From NCBI RefSeq assembly GCF_014642835.1, contig NZ_BMJA01000002.1, positions 868,867 through 932,866 of the forward strand: a stretch of 64,000 nucleotides of DNA, read 5' to 3'. The DNA is from Dyella nitratireducens. Its GTDB lineage: Bacteria > Pseudomonadota > Gammaproteobacteria > Xanthomonadales > Rhodanobacteraceae. Shown here one piece after another: positions 34,385-43,334 of the stretch (positions are counted from its first letter, which is position 1; every line of letters starts with the position of its first letter). Position numbers and translations under genes: made by a program. The notes under the pieces are model-generated. The model was not told the origin of the DNA, did no database searches, and saw only the letters and a program-made list of their open reading frames with translations.

Positions 34385-35485
34385 ATGCGCAGCGCACGCC
34401 GGGTCGTTTCGCTATGTTGCAGCTTGCTATTGGCCGGTGTGGCAAATCAGGCGTTGGCGCAAATTGCGCCACGCCTGACCGGCGAAGCGGTAATCGCCCG
34501 CCTCAACACCGCCAAGCAAGACGTGGCTACGCGCGCAAGCAACACGCATGACGATCGACTTGCCGCGGTGAGTACGCAGTTGGGCGAGATGGCCGATGCT
34601 CTGCGCAAAACATTGGGCGACAAGGCGAGCCAGCCGGCTGACATCATGGACGATAGCCGGCGTGCAGCGGTATTGCGCGGCGACGCTGCCGTCCAGCGTA
34701 CGCGTGCTTACCTCGATGCTGCACCGAGTTGTCCCGGCAGTGACGCGAAAGCGTTGACGGATGCCTTGGCCACCACCATCGACAAGCTGGGCAAAACGTC
34801 GAGTTCATCGAAAGCAACGCCGGTGATCAACAGTGTGGAGACGATTGACAACCGTCCGGTATTTGCACTGCATCCAGGCACAACGCCCGTGGCGTTGGCT
34901 TTGGTCGGCACCAATCTGTCGGATCCGCAATGTGTCGATCCGCAGATCACGGCGACCGATGAGAAGGGCAAGCTGCTCGATGCGCAACCGGTTATCACCG
35001 GTGTGCTGCCTACGCGTATCGAGCTGAAGTTTCCGGACGGAGCAGGGAGCAAGCCCGGTGCCTTGGTGCTGCATGTCGTACCCAAGCACAAGGCCTTTTT
35101 GATGGGCTGCTCCGCGCAACCGGAAGCCACGACAGCCTTGCAAGTCACAGCATCCATGCGTGTCTCGGTCAGCTACAACTTGACCACGACATGCGGCAGT
35201 GGTCAAAGCATACCGAGTTCCGGTAGCTTGCCGGACATCACGGCTTACGGTGCCACCTCATCACGCCAGGTGGACGTTGCAGCGTGCCCCGATCCGTCGC
35301 GTTATGCGATCAGCGCCAAGGTGACATTTGGTGATGGCAACAGCGCTTCCGTCGGGCCGGTAGAGCAGACGGCCGCAGCAGATATCACGATGGGATTGCC
35401 GGCAGGATTCACGTTGAGCTGGAGCCCGTCCACGCGGACGGTGTTTGTACGGTCCGCGGCGAATGTATGCAAGGGTGTGTACTAG
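34385..35485 (+). CDS. Secreted protein of unknown family, third gene of the two-partner secretion operon
   Basis: The product is 366 aa; start ATG 34385 with GAGAGGAGAG just upstream, 17 bases after the tpsA stop. It has a signal peptide (VVSLCCSLLLAGVANQALA, cut near AQ). Residues ~25-115 are helical and charged (VIARLNTAKQDVATRASN). Residues ~135-250 look like an Ig/IPT-type beta domain (PVALALVGTNLSDPQCVDPQ), and the rest is a beta-rich Ser/Thr region with several Cys (TTCGSGQ, VAACPDPSR, ANVCKGVY). I recognise no family. Its tight linkage suggests that it helps export, anchor or process the TpsA, or forms part of the surface structure. Confidence 0.8.
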   Translation: MRSARRVVSLCCSLLLAGVANQALAQIAPRLTGEAVIARLNTAKQDVATRASNTHDDRLAAVSTQLGEMADALRKTLGDKASQPADIMDDSRRAAVLRGDAAVQRTRAYLDAAPSCPGSDAKALTDALATTIDKLGKTSSSSKATPVINSVETIDNRPVFALHPGTTPVALALVGTNLSDPQCVDPQITATDEKGKLLDAQPVITGVLPTRIELKFPDGAGSKPGALVLHVVPKHKAFLMGCSAQPEATTALQVTASMRVSVSYNLTTTCGSGQSIPSSGSLPDITAYGATSSRQVDVAACPDPSRYAISAKVTFGDGNSASVGPVEQTAAADITMGLPAGFTLSWSPSTRTVFVRSAANVCKGVY

Positions 35486-35512
35486 GGCTCATACATTCCC
35501 TGGAAGTAGTTC

Positions 35513-35585
35513 GTCGGTTGGGGTGAAAACCCCAACATGGCGCAAAGACAGGCGTGGCGATGTTGGGGTTTTCACTCCAACCCAC
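35513..35585. repeat. Degenerate REP doublet (copy 4), between convergent genes
   Basis: The arms GTCGGTTGGGGTGAAAACCC and GGGTTTTCACTCCAACCCAC are a variant with changed heads (GTCG; mirrored GTGG) and a GAAAA inner loop instead of GCAAA. It sits between the convergent ends of the TPS operon and tssA, where its hairpin could terminate both transcripts. Confidence 0.85.
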
Positions 35586-35599
35586 CCAGGTGTGAGGGG

Positions 35600-36649
35600 C
35601 TATTCACTCTCCCCGGAAATCACCTGCAACTCGCTCATCCCACCCGGCGCCAGATCCTTCATCAAATCCACAAAACTCAACCCCACCAGCCGCTGTGCGC
35701 GACGCAACAACAACGGGATGGGGCTGGAAGGTTCGCATCGCGCGTAGTAGTCGCAGATATCATCCAGCCGGCGAATCACATCCTGCGGGCTTTCGATACG
35801 ACCGCTATGTGCCTGCGGTGCAGAACCCGGTGACGCGGTTGAACCCGCGTCGCCCTCTGCTTCACCGCTCGCCTCAACCGATTGCGGTTGGCGTTTGGCC
35901 AACTGCGGCTCCAGAAACTTCTTTACTTCATAAATATCGCTGAGCAGCGGTTTCAGTTCCGGCCCGGCTGTGCCGATGTGTTCGTTGAAAATCGCATCGA
36001 TCGCCTTGACGTGGTCGAGTGCCACGCCGATTGCAGCCACGTTTTCGGCCAGCTGTTCCTCCGGGCAATCCATGCAACAGGCTTCGATCTGGGTCAGGCC
36101 AGGGGTCTCGGCGCCGTCTTCTTCCCCTTCGCTTGCAGCAAGCTTCAACGTGCCGTTGGCAATGCGCAGATCGCGCAGCGTGAACCGCCCCAGCCGGGGC
36201 GACTGCACGAACGGCGTATTGCGGAAAAAGCGCAGCATGCCTTGCAGGTCGGCAAGCGTCGCCACGGCGTTGACGCGCGCGGTAGGGTCGTTGTCGTCCT
36301 CCGCATCCAACTGAGGATGCACTCCCTCCCAGAACTGCTCCAGCAGGCTGCGGATCAACTGCAGGCCGGCGGCCCAGCCGGGCAGGCCGGCGGTGCGCAT
36401 CCAGGCGGTAGTCAAATGCACCGCCACGCGCAGATCCTTCGAACGTCCCAGCAGCGCCTCCGCCTGGCTGGACACCTTGTCCCAGTCAGGCTCCTCGGCC
36501 GCGATCACCTCTTCGCCAATACCCCGCTCCGCCTTGGGCGCAGCCAGCCGCTCCAGGGCCATGAAATCAGGGTCATATTCAAGGTTTTCTCCCGTGGGCG
36601 ATTCACCATCGAGGGGAGACAACAGCGACTCCAGGGCAGGGCTGGTCAT
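35600..36649 (-). CDS. tssA: T6SS baseplate/sheath cap protein TssA (ImpA family)
   Basis: The product is 349 aa. The start at ATG (36649 on the minus strand) gives the conserved TssA N-terminus MTSPALESLLSPLDGESPTG. The ImpA N-terminal domain covers ~5-130 (ENLEYDPDFMALERLA, WDKVSSQAEALLGRSKDLRV, GLPGWAAGLQLIRSLLEQFW). A variable acidic/Ser-rich region (~270-300) follows. The C-terminal helical part reads PQDVIRRLDDICDYYARCEP and PLLLRRAQRLVGLSFVDLMK. TssA primes baseplate and tail-sheath assembly and coordinates TssK, VgrG, Hcp and TssB/C. It stands alone here, 13 kb from the other T6SS genes and in opposite orientation, separated by the two-partner secretion operon. Confidence 0.93.
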   Translation of the reverse strand: MTSPALESLLSPLDGESPTGENLEYDPDFMALERLAAPKAERGIGEEVIAAEEPDWDKVSSQAEALLGRSKDLRVAVHLTTAWMRTAGLPGWAAGLQLIRSLLEQFWEGVHPQLDAEDDNDPTARVNAVATLADLQGMLRFFRNTPFVQSPRLGRFTLRDLRIANGTLKLAASEGEEDGAETPGLTQIEACCMDCPEEQLAENVAAIGVALDHVKAIDAIFNEHIGTAGPELKPLLSDIYEVKKFLEPQLAKRQPQSVEASGEAEGDAGSTASPGSAPQAHSGRIESPQDVIRRLDDICDYYARCEPSSPIPLLLRRAQRLVGLSFVDLMKDLAPGGMSELQVISGESE

Positions 36650-36981
36650 AGGTGCGTGGCGGTCCTTGAGGTGGTGGAAATCGTACCGCAATTGGCGGTG
36701 CGTGAATGCGTCTTTTGAGGGAGAAAGACGATGTTCTCGGGTGTGGCTGCAGCGCAACCTCTACGGCGCCATTTCCGCAAGCACGCATGAACGAGACCGC
36801 CAAGGACGTTAGTCCCGCAAAGTCGATGTAACAGTGGCGTTGCATGATTTTTGGGCTTTCGCTTCCTTGCATAAATACGTCGTCACCGCGCAGGGATGCG
36901 TGCACATCGTTGCCCCGATGCAAGCGGGCCGCCCATGCGGCGGGTAAAGCAGTCCATCGTTCAATCAACTAAGGAGGGGTT
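36650..36981. promoter_or_regulatory. Divergent intergenic region (tssA / PLD-like gene) with a leader hairpin
   Basis: These 332 bp separate the two divergent start codons, so promoters for both should lie here; I see no textbook sigma70 or sigma54 box. A perfect 7-bp stem (CGTCTTT 36709-36715, AAAGACG 36724-36730, 8-base loop) would fall in the tssA leader, 60-80 bases before its start. Confidence 0.4.
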
Positions 36982-38793
36982 ATGGGGAATTCCATGAGTA
37001 TCCAGATCAGGGCCTATGCCAATGCCGACAGCAGTACTGTTGTCTGGCGTGTCGACAAGCCCATTGCCGGTTGCCTGGGCTTTGCACTTCATCGCCGCTC
37101 CGCCGGTGGCGGTAACGACGTTGTGATCGAGAATCGCATTGGATTTCAGGGTGATCCGCAGGCGGCGCCGGGGGAGCACAAATCCAGTGACGTGTGGCCG
37201 ATCCAACGGATGATATGGAGTGATTACACCGCGGCTGGGGCGGGCAAGGTGCAGTATCGGGTGGTGGCGAAGATCGGCAAGCCGAATGCCTTGAAGGATG
37301 GTGTGGCCAGTGACTGGTGTGATGCGGTCGAAGTCGGTACTGGTAAGACGGATGGTTTCAAGGCGTATTTCAATCGCGGGATTGTGCCTGCGCAGTACAT
37401 GGCGCGGACGGGGCAGGCTATTACGCATGGAAAACCCCAGGATATTGAAAAGCCCGGTAATCCTGTGCGCGAGGAATTGGGTGGTGTGCTGCTTTCGGCG
37501 TTGACGGGCTTGCTGAAGGAATCGAATGCGAACGGTGAAACCATCTACGCTGCGTTGTATGAATTGAACGATGTCGAGCTTATCGATGGGCTGGAAGCGT
37601 TTGGCAAGCGTGGCCATCTGCTGCTCGGCTCCGGCGCTTATAACACGAAGAAAAAGATCACGGACGAGAACGCGAAAGTTCGAAAGGATCTAAAGTCTTC
37701 CAAAAAGATTGCCGTCTATGATCGTCTAGTCACCAGTCCGCATTTTGCACACAACAAATTCGTGGTGTTCTGCGATAAGCATCAGCAGCCGGTGCGCGTG
37801 TGGACGGGCAGCACCAACTGGACGGTGACCGGCCTGTGCACGCAGGTGAACAACGGCATCCTGGTGGAAAGTCCGGAACTGGCGAATGCCTATCTGGCAC
37901 GCTGGCAGGCATTGGTGCAGGCGAAGAATGCTTATCCGCCTTCGTTGGCTCAGCAGGGCAGCACACCAGCGCATGCCACGGTGGGAGCGAGCAAGGCGCC
38001 AACGACGGCGTGGAACGTGCCGTGCGAGAAGCTTGTCGACTTGGCCGATGCGCGTCGTTTGATTCAAGGCGCCAGGCAAGGCGTGTTGTTCCTGTTCTTC
38101 AATCCTGGAAAGAAAGGCACCTTGCTCAACGACATCCTGGCGTTGAATCAGGACAACCTTTATATCCACGGAGTGGTGAACCAAGATCCTGGCGGCAAGA
38201 AGGCCCCTCTTCTCACCCTGCATGAGCATGGCGACAAGATTGATGCGGATCCGGAAGCCACCTTGCCCACCAATATCAATCAATATCTCAGCCCATGGTT
38301 CGACAAAGATCCGCCAGGGCCCATGGTGATGATCCACTCCAAAGTTGTCGTGGTCGATCCCTTTGGCTCGCATCCAGTGGTGATGACCGGTTCGCACAAT
38401 ATGGGACCGAAAGCCAGTCAGGAAAATGACGACAACCTGTTGATCATCGAGAACGCACCAGGTTTGGCGCAGGAATACGCGGTCAACATCATGGGTGTAT
38501 TCGATCACTACAAATTCCGCCAGCAACATCACGTCAGTGCAACGGCTGCAAAGGCTAAGAGCGGCTCGCCTAAAGCGAGTAAATGGGGCGGATTGCAGAG
38601 TGATCCTTCGTGGCAGGATGCGTATTTCGAAGCTGCGCACCAACGTGAACTGGCGTTCTGGTTCGGCGAATTTCGTTCTGCCACGCCTGGCACAGCTACT
38701 GCACGTATGCTTCAGCATGGTCATGCTGCCCACACGACCGGTAGCGCTTCGCATAGAGGAAAAACCGGCAAGGCGGTGAAAAAGCGGGCGTAG
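36982..38793 (+). CDS. Phospholipase-D-superfamily protein with two HKD motifs
   Basis: The product is 603 aa; AAGGAGGGG lies 3 bases before ATG 36982. Two PLD half-sites are visible. The first is HNKFVVFCD around His257, with five rather than four residues between Lys and Asp, followed by VWTGSTNWT. The second is the canonical HSKVVVVD at His452, followed by VMTGSHNMGPKAS. The ~110-residue N-terminus is beta-rich. The C-terminus is basic with a His/Thr/Lys-rich tail. There is no signal peptide. PLD enzymes hydrolyse phosphodiesters (phospholipids or nucleic acids), and some are T6SS effectors (Tle5). The divergent neighbour is tssA, so an effector role is conceivable but unproven; no immunity-like gene follows it. 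Confidence 0.85.
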   Translation: MGNSMSIQIRAYANADSSTVVWRVDKPIAGCLGFALHRRSAGGGNDVVIENRIGFQGDPQAAPGEHKSSDVWPIQRMIWSDYTAAGAGKVQYRVVAKIGKPNALKDGVASDWCDAVEVGTGKTDGFKAYFNRGIVPAQYMARTGQAITHGKPQDIEKPGNPVREELGGVLLSALTGLLKESNANGETIYAALYELNDVELIDGLEAFGKRGHLLLGSGAYNTKKKITDENAKVRKDLKSSKKIAVYDRLVTSPHFAHNKFVVFCDKHQQPVRVWTGSTNWTVTGLCTQVNNGILVESPELANAYLARWQALVQAKNAYPPSLAQQGSTPAHATVGASKAPTTAWNVPCEKLVDLADARRLIQGARQGVLFLFFNPGKKGTLLNDILALNQDNLYIHGVVNQDPGGKKAPLLTLHEHGDKIDADPEATLPTNINQYLSPWFDKDPPGPMVMIHSKVVVVDPFGSHPVVMTGSHNMGPKASQENDDNLLIIENAPGLAQEYAVNIMGVFDHYKFRQQHHVSATAAKAKSGSPKASKWGGLQSDPSWQDAYFEAAHQRELAFWFGEFRSATPGTATARMLQHGHAAHTTGSASHRGKTGKAVKKRA

Positions 38794-38925
38794 TCGGGGA
38801 CGTGCCATAACGCGTCGGGCTAAGTGCGCTGATCAAAATCGTAAACGCTCCTCCCTGGAAATCATTAGTTGTTTTTTGCTGGAGTCCCTGCCTTACTGCA
38901 TATGACATGCACGGGGAGGAGCGTC

Positions 38926-40482
38926 ATGAAGGCAGGTATCCGGATGTGGCAGAGCGGTCTGGTCGCCATGTTGTTGTTCGTATCAAGCCAAAATCATGCG
39001 GGCACGGAGGCTGACGTCACCGTGCACGGGGACCGGCCCGGGCCGATCATCCATCGCGAGATCTATGGCCAGTTCGCCGAGATGCTTGGGCGTGGCATCT
39101 ACGGTGGCATCTGGGTTGGGGAAAATTCCTCCATTCCCAACATCCATGGCTATCGCAAGGATGTGGTCGAGGCGTTGAAGGCGATCAAGGTGCCGGTGAT
39201 CCGCTGGCCGGGTGGCTGTTTTGCCGATCAATATGATTGGCGTGATGGCATCGGTCCGCGCGATAAGCGGCCGGCGCGTTTGAATGCCTCCTGGGGCGGT
39301 GAGGAGAGCAACCAGTTTGGTACGCACGAGTTCATGGATTTTGCCGAGCTGATCGGCGCCAAGACCTACCTCAGCATCAACGTTGGTACGGGCTCGCCGC
39401 GCGAGATGAGTCAGTGGATCGAATACATCACGGCGGATGGCCATACGAGTCTCGCTCAGGAGCGACGGGCAAATGGCCGCGACAAGCCGTGGAAGATTGA
39501 TTATGTAGGCATCGGCAACGAGATGTGGGGCTGTGGCGGTTCGATGCGGCCGGAATTTTATGCGGATGTGTATCGCCAGTACGCCACCTTTTTACATTCA
39601 CCGAACGATACGCCAATCGAAAGAATTGCCAGCGGCGCCAACGCCGATGACGTGGGTTGGACGGATAAGGTGATGTCGATCGCCGGCAGCCAGATCGACG
39701 GCATCAGCTTGCATTACTACACCATTCCCACCGGCGAATGGACGCACAAGGGCTCGGCGACGCATTTCGATGAGGCGGAATGGATGTCCACGCTGCAGGG
39801 CGCGATGCACATGGATGAGCTGATCGCCAAGCACAGCGCCGTGATGGATAAATACGATCCGAAGAAACGCGTGGCGCTGGTGGTGGATGAATGGGGCAAC
39901 TGGATGGATCAGGAACCCGGTTCCAACGATCCGGCGCTTTATCAGCAGAACAGTTTGCGCGATGCCGTTTCGGCTGCCATCACGCTGGATATCTTTCATG
40001 CGCATGCCGATCGCGTGCGCATGGCGAATATTGCGCAGATGGTCAACGTGCTGCAGGCGATGATTCTGACTGACAAGTCGAAGATGGTGCTGACGCCGAC
40101 GTATGACGTGTTCGACATGTACAAGGTGTTCCAGGGCGCTACGTATCTGCCGGTGGACGTGCAGGGGCCGGTGTATCGCTATGGCAACGCGTCAGTACCG
40201 GGCGTGCATGCCACGGCGGGGCGTGATGCATCGGGTGTTGTGCACGTGGCCTTGGTGAATCTCGATCCGCATCAGGCGGATACGGTTCGTGTGCGGTTGT
40301 CCGGGATTAAAGGGACGAGTGTGCAGGGCAGGGTGCTTACGGCGCCGGCGATGACCTCGATCAATACGTTTGACCAGCCGCATGTGGTGGAGCCGAAGGT
40401 GTTTGATGGTGCGAAGTTTGGCGATGGAGTGTTGACGGTTGCGCTGCCGTCGAAGTCGGTGGTGGTGTTGGATATTCGGTGA
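38926..40482 (+). CDS. Secreted GH51 alpha-L-arabinofuranosidase
   Basis: The product is 518 aa. Start ATG 38926 follows GGGGAGGA; the upstream ATG at 38869 lacks such a site. It has a signal peptide (VAMLLFVSSQNHAG). The family GH51 layout is clear: HREIYGQFAEMLGRGIYGGI near the N-terminus, IRWPGGCFADQYDW, the acid/base Glu199 in GIGNEMWG, and the nucleophile Glu322 in VVDEWGNW. A C-terminal beta-sandwich ends in LPSKSVVVLDIR. It removes arabinofuranosyl side chains from arabinoxylan or arabinan. Length and motifs match the family. The neighbouring GH74 and GH39 genes make a hemicellulose-use cluster. Confidence 0.93.
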   Translation: MKAGIRMWQSGLVAMLLFVSSQNHAGTEADVTVHGDRPGPIIHREIYGQFAEMLGRGIYGGIWVGENSSIPNIHGYRKDVVEALKAIKVPVIRWPGGCFADQYDWRDGIGPRDKRPARLNASWGGEESNQFGTHEFMDFAELIGAKTYLSINVGTGSPREMSQWIEYITADGHTSLAQERRANGRDKPWKIDYVGIGNEMWGCGGSMRPEFYADVYRQYATFLHSPNDTPIERIASGANADDVGWTDKVMSIAGSQIDGISLHYYTIPTGEWTHKGSATHFDEAEWMSTLQGAMHMDELIAKHSAVMDKYDPKKRVALVVDEWGNWMDQEPGSNDPALYQQNSLRDAVSAAITLDIFHAHADRVRMANIAQMVNVLQAMILTDKSKMVLTPTYDVFDMYKVFQGATYLPVDVQGPVYRYGNASVPGVHATAGRDASGVVHVALVNLDPHQADTVRVRLSGIKGTSVQGRVLTAPAMTSINTFDQPHVVEPKVFDGAKFGDGVLTVALPSKSVVVLDIR

Positions 40483-40501
40483 TTCTCAGCTTGCCGAAAG
40501 T

Positions 40502-40575
40502 GTAGGTTGGGGTGCAAACCCCAACATCGTGATCGTGATTGACATGGCAATGTTGGGGTTTGCACCCCAACCTAC
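40502..40575. repeat. GTAG-headed REP doublet (copy 5), between convergent glycosidase genes
   Basis: The arms GTAGGTTGGGGTGC and GCACCCCAACCTAC are perfect, with a 24-26 base centre. It lies 19 bases after the GH51 stop and 55 bases before the GH74 stop (opposite strand), as a possible bidirectional terminator. Confidence 0.9.
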
Positions 40576-40630
40576 GAAAGCCCAGCCCTCTCCCCGGAAG
40601 GGAGAGGGCGTCGGTGGCTATCAGCTCCAC

Positions 40631-42892
40631 TTAGTTCCGCGACCTGCCATAAATAACCCCACGCGCCCCATTGGTCCCGAGATACACGGTGCCAAACGTC
40701 CTCGGATCACCCACCACCAACGACACGCCACCCCACTGATGCTCGGCGTCGTTGATCTGCACCCACGTCGTGCCGGCATCGATGGAGCGGAACAAACCTG
40801 TCACGCCATTCACCGTTCCAGCCAGGAACACAGTCGGGTAGGACTTGCCAACCGCGGCCTTGCCGAAGCCGACCGAGGTTGCCGCCGTCACCGTGGACGC
40901 GTCGACTTGATTCCAGCTCCATCCCGAACTCTGGCTGCGATACAGGCCATTCGGTGTGGCAAGCCATATGTCGCCTTGCACGCCGGTGACCGTCACTGCC
41001 TGGCTCTTCTCCCACGACGGTACGACAGGCAACCCGGACGTTGCCGATGCATACCACGTCACACCTTTGTCGGAGCTGCTGAAGAACGTGCCCGTGCCCT
41101 GATTCCATCCGTAAAACAGATTGGCGTTGGCGCCGTCTGACACGACTTGCATGCCGGTCGGCAAGTTTGCCGTGCCGCTGCTGGAAGGATAGGTCAAGGT
41201 TTTCCAGGTGGTGCCGTGATCGGTGGATGCTACCGGTGCGACATCCGACGGTGCCCACACGATGGTGCCGCCGTCAGCGGAGATGGCCACCGTGCCGGCG
41301 CCATTGCTGGAGCCGCCCTGGTTGGCAAACGCCGTCCAGGTGTTGCCGCCGTCGCTGGAAATGGAGCCGAACACGCCGCTGCCGTAACCAACGCGCACGA
41401 TGGTCAACGGTGCGCTCTTCGCAAAATCCAGCCCGGTGCCGGTGCTGCAGGTCGGGTTGGTCACCTGCGCGCTGGGTGCGATGCTGAGATGCGTGTGCAC
41501 GAAGCCGCAAACGTCACCGAGGCCGCTGATCAACGGCGCGCCAGCCGTGGGCGAAATCAGCGCTTGCACGGCCGTTTCTTCGATGCCGCTGGCGTCGACG
41601 CTCCAATGCGTGGCGTTGCCGGCATCGGCAGCGGTCAGGTCGGACGTGCTCCACAGCGAGATGCCGGTGCCATACATGGCATGCGTCGAATCAAAGGGAT
41701 CGATCGCCACTTCGCCCCAGTTGCCGAACGGCGCCTGCGTCTCACCCGACTGGACCAGCCACGGCGACATGCTGGCATTGCGCACGGCACTGGCGCCCAC
41801 ATCCGTCCAGCTCGTGCCGCCGTTGGTGGTGCGATACATGGTGTCGCTCGGCCACCAGTGGTCCATGGTCATCACCACTACGGTGCCAGGCTTTTCCGGG
41901 TCGACTGACAAACCGCTGAAGCCGGATGGATAGTTGTATTTGTCAGGCGGCGTAACGTTTTCCCACGTGTTCCCGGCAATGTTGTATTTCCATACCTGGC
42001 CGGCCGTCATGCTGTTGGGGCCGATGGCATTGCCGTAGGTAACGTACAGATTGCCATCCGGCCCGATCAGGCCGCGCTGCGGCAGCATGCCTGCGGCTGG
42101 GCCGCCGGCAACGGGTGCCCAACTCATGCCGCCGTCGGTGCTCTTGTACAGCGACGATGCTGCCGTGCTGGTCGAGACACCGGCAAAAAGGGTCTTGGTC
42201 GCCGCGCCCTTTCTGCCAGAAGGCTTGTCGAACGCGATAAAGGTCACGCCGGCACCGCTGCCATCGCTGGACAGCGCACTGAAACCGCTCACCTTGCTCC
42301 AGGTGCCGCCGCTATCGGTGCTGGTCCACAAGCCATTGGTGCTGGCCTGGCCCGCATCATTGAAAGTGCCGTAGAACAGGACCGAACCCTTGTTTGGGTC
42401 CACCTGCAAACGTTCACCGACGTTGCGGCCATCATCGTTGCCGCCGACACGGAAGTTGAGCGGGTGCGACGTAAAGTGTGCACCGTAATCGGATGACACC
42501 AGCACCGCGCCGTTGGCACCCCACGATTGCGTGTACAAGCCCGCCACCATGTAAAGCATGTTCGGCCTGCTTGGATCGACGGCGATGCTTTCGACACCCA
42601 TCCATTGCGAATCGGAAGATGGCACCCAATCGTTGAGCGGCACCCATCGATGGGTCGTCTCGTTATAGCGGTAAGCGCCGCCTACGTCCGTGCGTGCGTA
42701 GAACAATCCCCGCTGCTTGGGGTGCGCGATAAGTCCGTCGACATAACCACCGGCAACGATTCTTACATTGTCCCAAGTGTAAGAAGCTTGCGTAGTGGTT
42801 TGCGAAAATGCTGCGACGGGTGATAGCGAAAGCGCGGCGAATGTGCCGTAAACGAGCCCGCGAGTAATGGCCCGGTGCAAAAGCGTCTTCAT
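40631..42892 (-). CDS. Secreted GH74 xyloglucanase
   Basis: The product is 753 aa. The start at 42892 (minus) follows GGAGGGG on the coding strand; the longer frame has no such site. It has a signal peptide (GTFAALSLSPVAAFS). Two seven-bladed propellers with Asp-box/BNR repeats are visible (STDSGGTWSK, SSDKGVTWYA, SIDAGTTWVQ). The GH74 catalytic acids are recognisable as Asp69 in ARTDVGGAYRY and Asp460 in ISGLGDVCGFVH, a typical pair. It cleaves the beta-1,4-glucan backbone of xyloglucan. Homology with sialidase-type Asp-box proteins is structural only. It is divergent from the GH39 gene. Confidence 0.9.
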   Translation of the reverse strand: MKTLLHRAITRGLVYGTFAALSLSPVAAFSQTTTQASYTWDNVRIVAGGYVDGLIAHPKQRGLFYARTDVGGAYRYNETTHRWVPLNDWVPSSDSQWMGVESIAVDPSRPNMLYMVAGLYTQSWGANGAVLVSSDYGAHFTSHPLNFRVGGNDDGRNVGERLQVDPNKGSVLFYGTFNDAGQASTNGLWTSTDSGGTWSKVSGFSALSSDGSGAGVTFIAFDKPSGRKGAATKTLFAGVSTSTAASSLYKSTDGGMSWAPVAGGPAAGMLPQRGLIGPDGNLYVTYGNAIGPNSMTAGQVWKYNIAGNTWENVTPPDKYNYPSGFSGLSVDPEKPGTVVVMTMDHWWPSDTMYRTTNGGTSWTDVGASAVRNASMSPWLVQSGETQAPFGNWGEVAIDPFDSTHAMYGTGISLWSTSDLTAADAGNATHWSVDASGIEETAVQALISPTAGAPLISGLGDVCGFVHTHLSIAPSAQVTNPTCSTGTGLDFAKSAPLTIVRVGYGSGVFGSISSDGGNTWTAFANQGGSSNGAGTVAISADGGTIVWAPSDVAPVASTDHGTTWKTLTYPSSSGTANLPTGMQVVSDGANANLFYGWNQGTGTFFSSSDKGVTWYASATSGLPVVPSWEKSQAVTVTGVQGDIWLATPNGLYRSQSSGWSWNQVDASTVTAATSVGFGKAAVGKSYPTVFLAGTVNGVTGLFRSIDAGTTWVQINDAEHQWGGVSLVVGDPRTFGTVYLGTNGARGVIYGRSRN

Positions 42893-43334
42893 GTTCCCCT
42901 CCAAGTTGCCGGTGCAGATCATTGCGGGATGTCGCCGCCTCTGATCCGTCAGGGCACCATGCAGGCAGACGATTCGCCGCGCCGTTTTCTATGCAACGAA
43001 ACAGATATGTCGTTGCGTGCTTGCTCAAAGCCGGCGGCACTGTACGCCAAATTTTTTTTGATCACCCTGTCCGTAGCGTGTCGGTCATGTGTGCTGTGGA
43101 CACTCATGCAATGCAGCAAAGACATCGATTGTTTGATGCTTGCATTGGGTATGACGCGGAAAAATGCGCTGTTTTCTGTTGCGGGACTCTATCGCTCCGC
43201 TCGTCGGGCATGACATTGCGAAGAACGTCAATCGCGGTTACGAAAATTAAAGCTGCGCAGCAGCAATCGCTTTTTCATGTTGATGGCACAGCGATAGTCG
43301 TCTATTAGTTGCAGTGCTTTGGTAGGGAATAATC
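42893..43334. promoter_or_regulatory. Divergent region between GH74 and GH39 genes with a palindromic candidate operator
   Basis: These 442 bp contain no convincing gene. A perfect 7-bp inverted repeat with 10-base spacing (GCAACGA 42993-42999, TCGTTGC 43010-43016) lies about 100 bp upstream of the GH74 start. It is a candidate binding site for a sugar-responsive repressor. A T-run follows at 43054-43061. Confidence 0.4.

Noticed and set aside
36709-36730. RsmA/CsrA-type site or sigma54 promoter in the tssA/PLD region
   Set aside because: The hairpin loop on the tssA transcript is pyrimidine-rich without GGA, and GG/GC spacing does not fit a -24/-12 promoter.
42922-43308. Plus-strand frames in the GH74/GH39 divergent region
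   Set aside because: Low-quality composition and no ribosome binding site; the region is better explained as regulatory.
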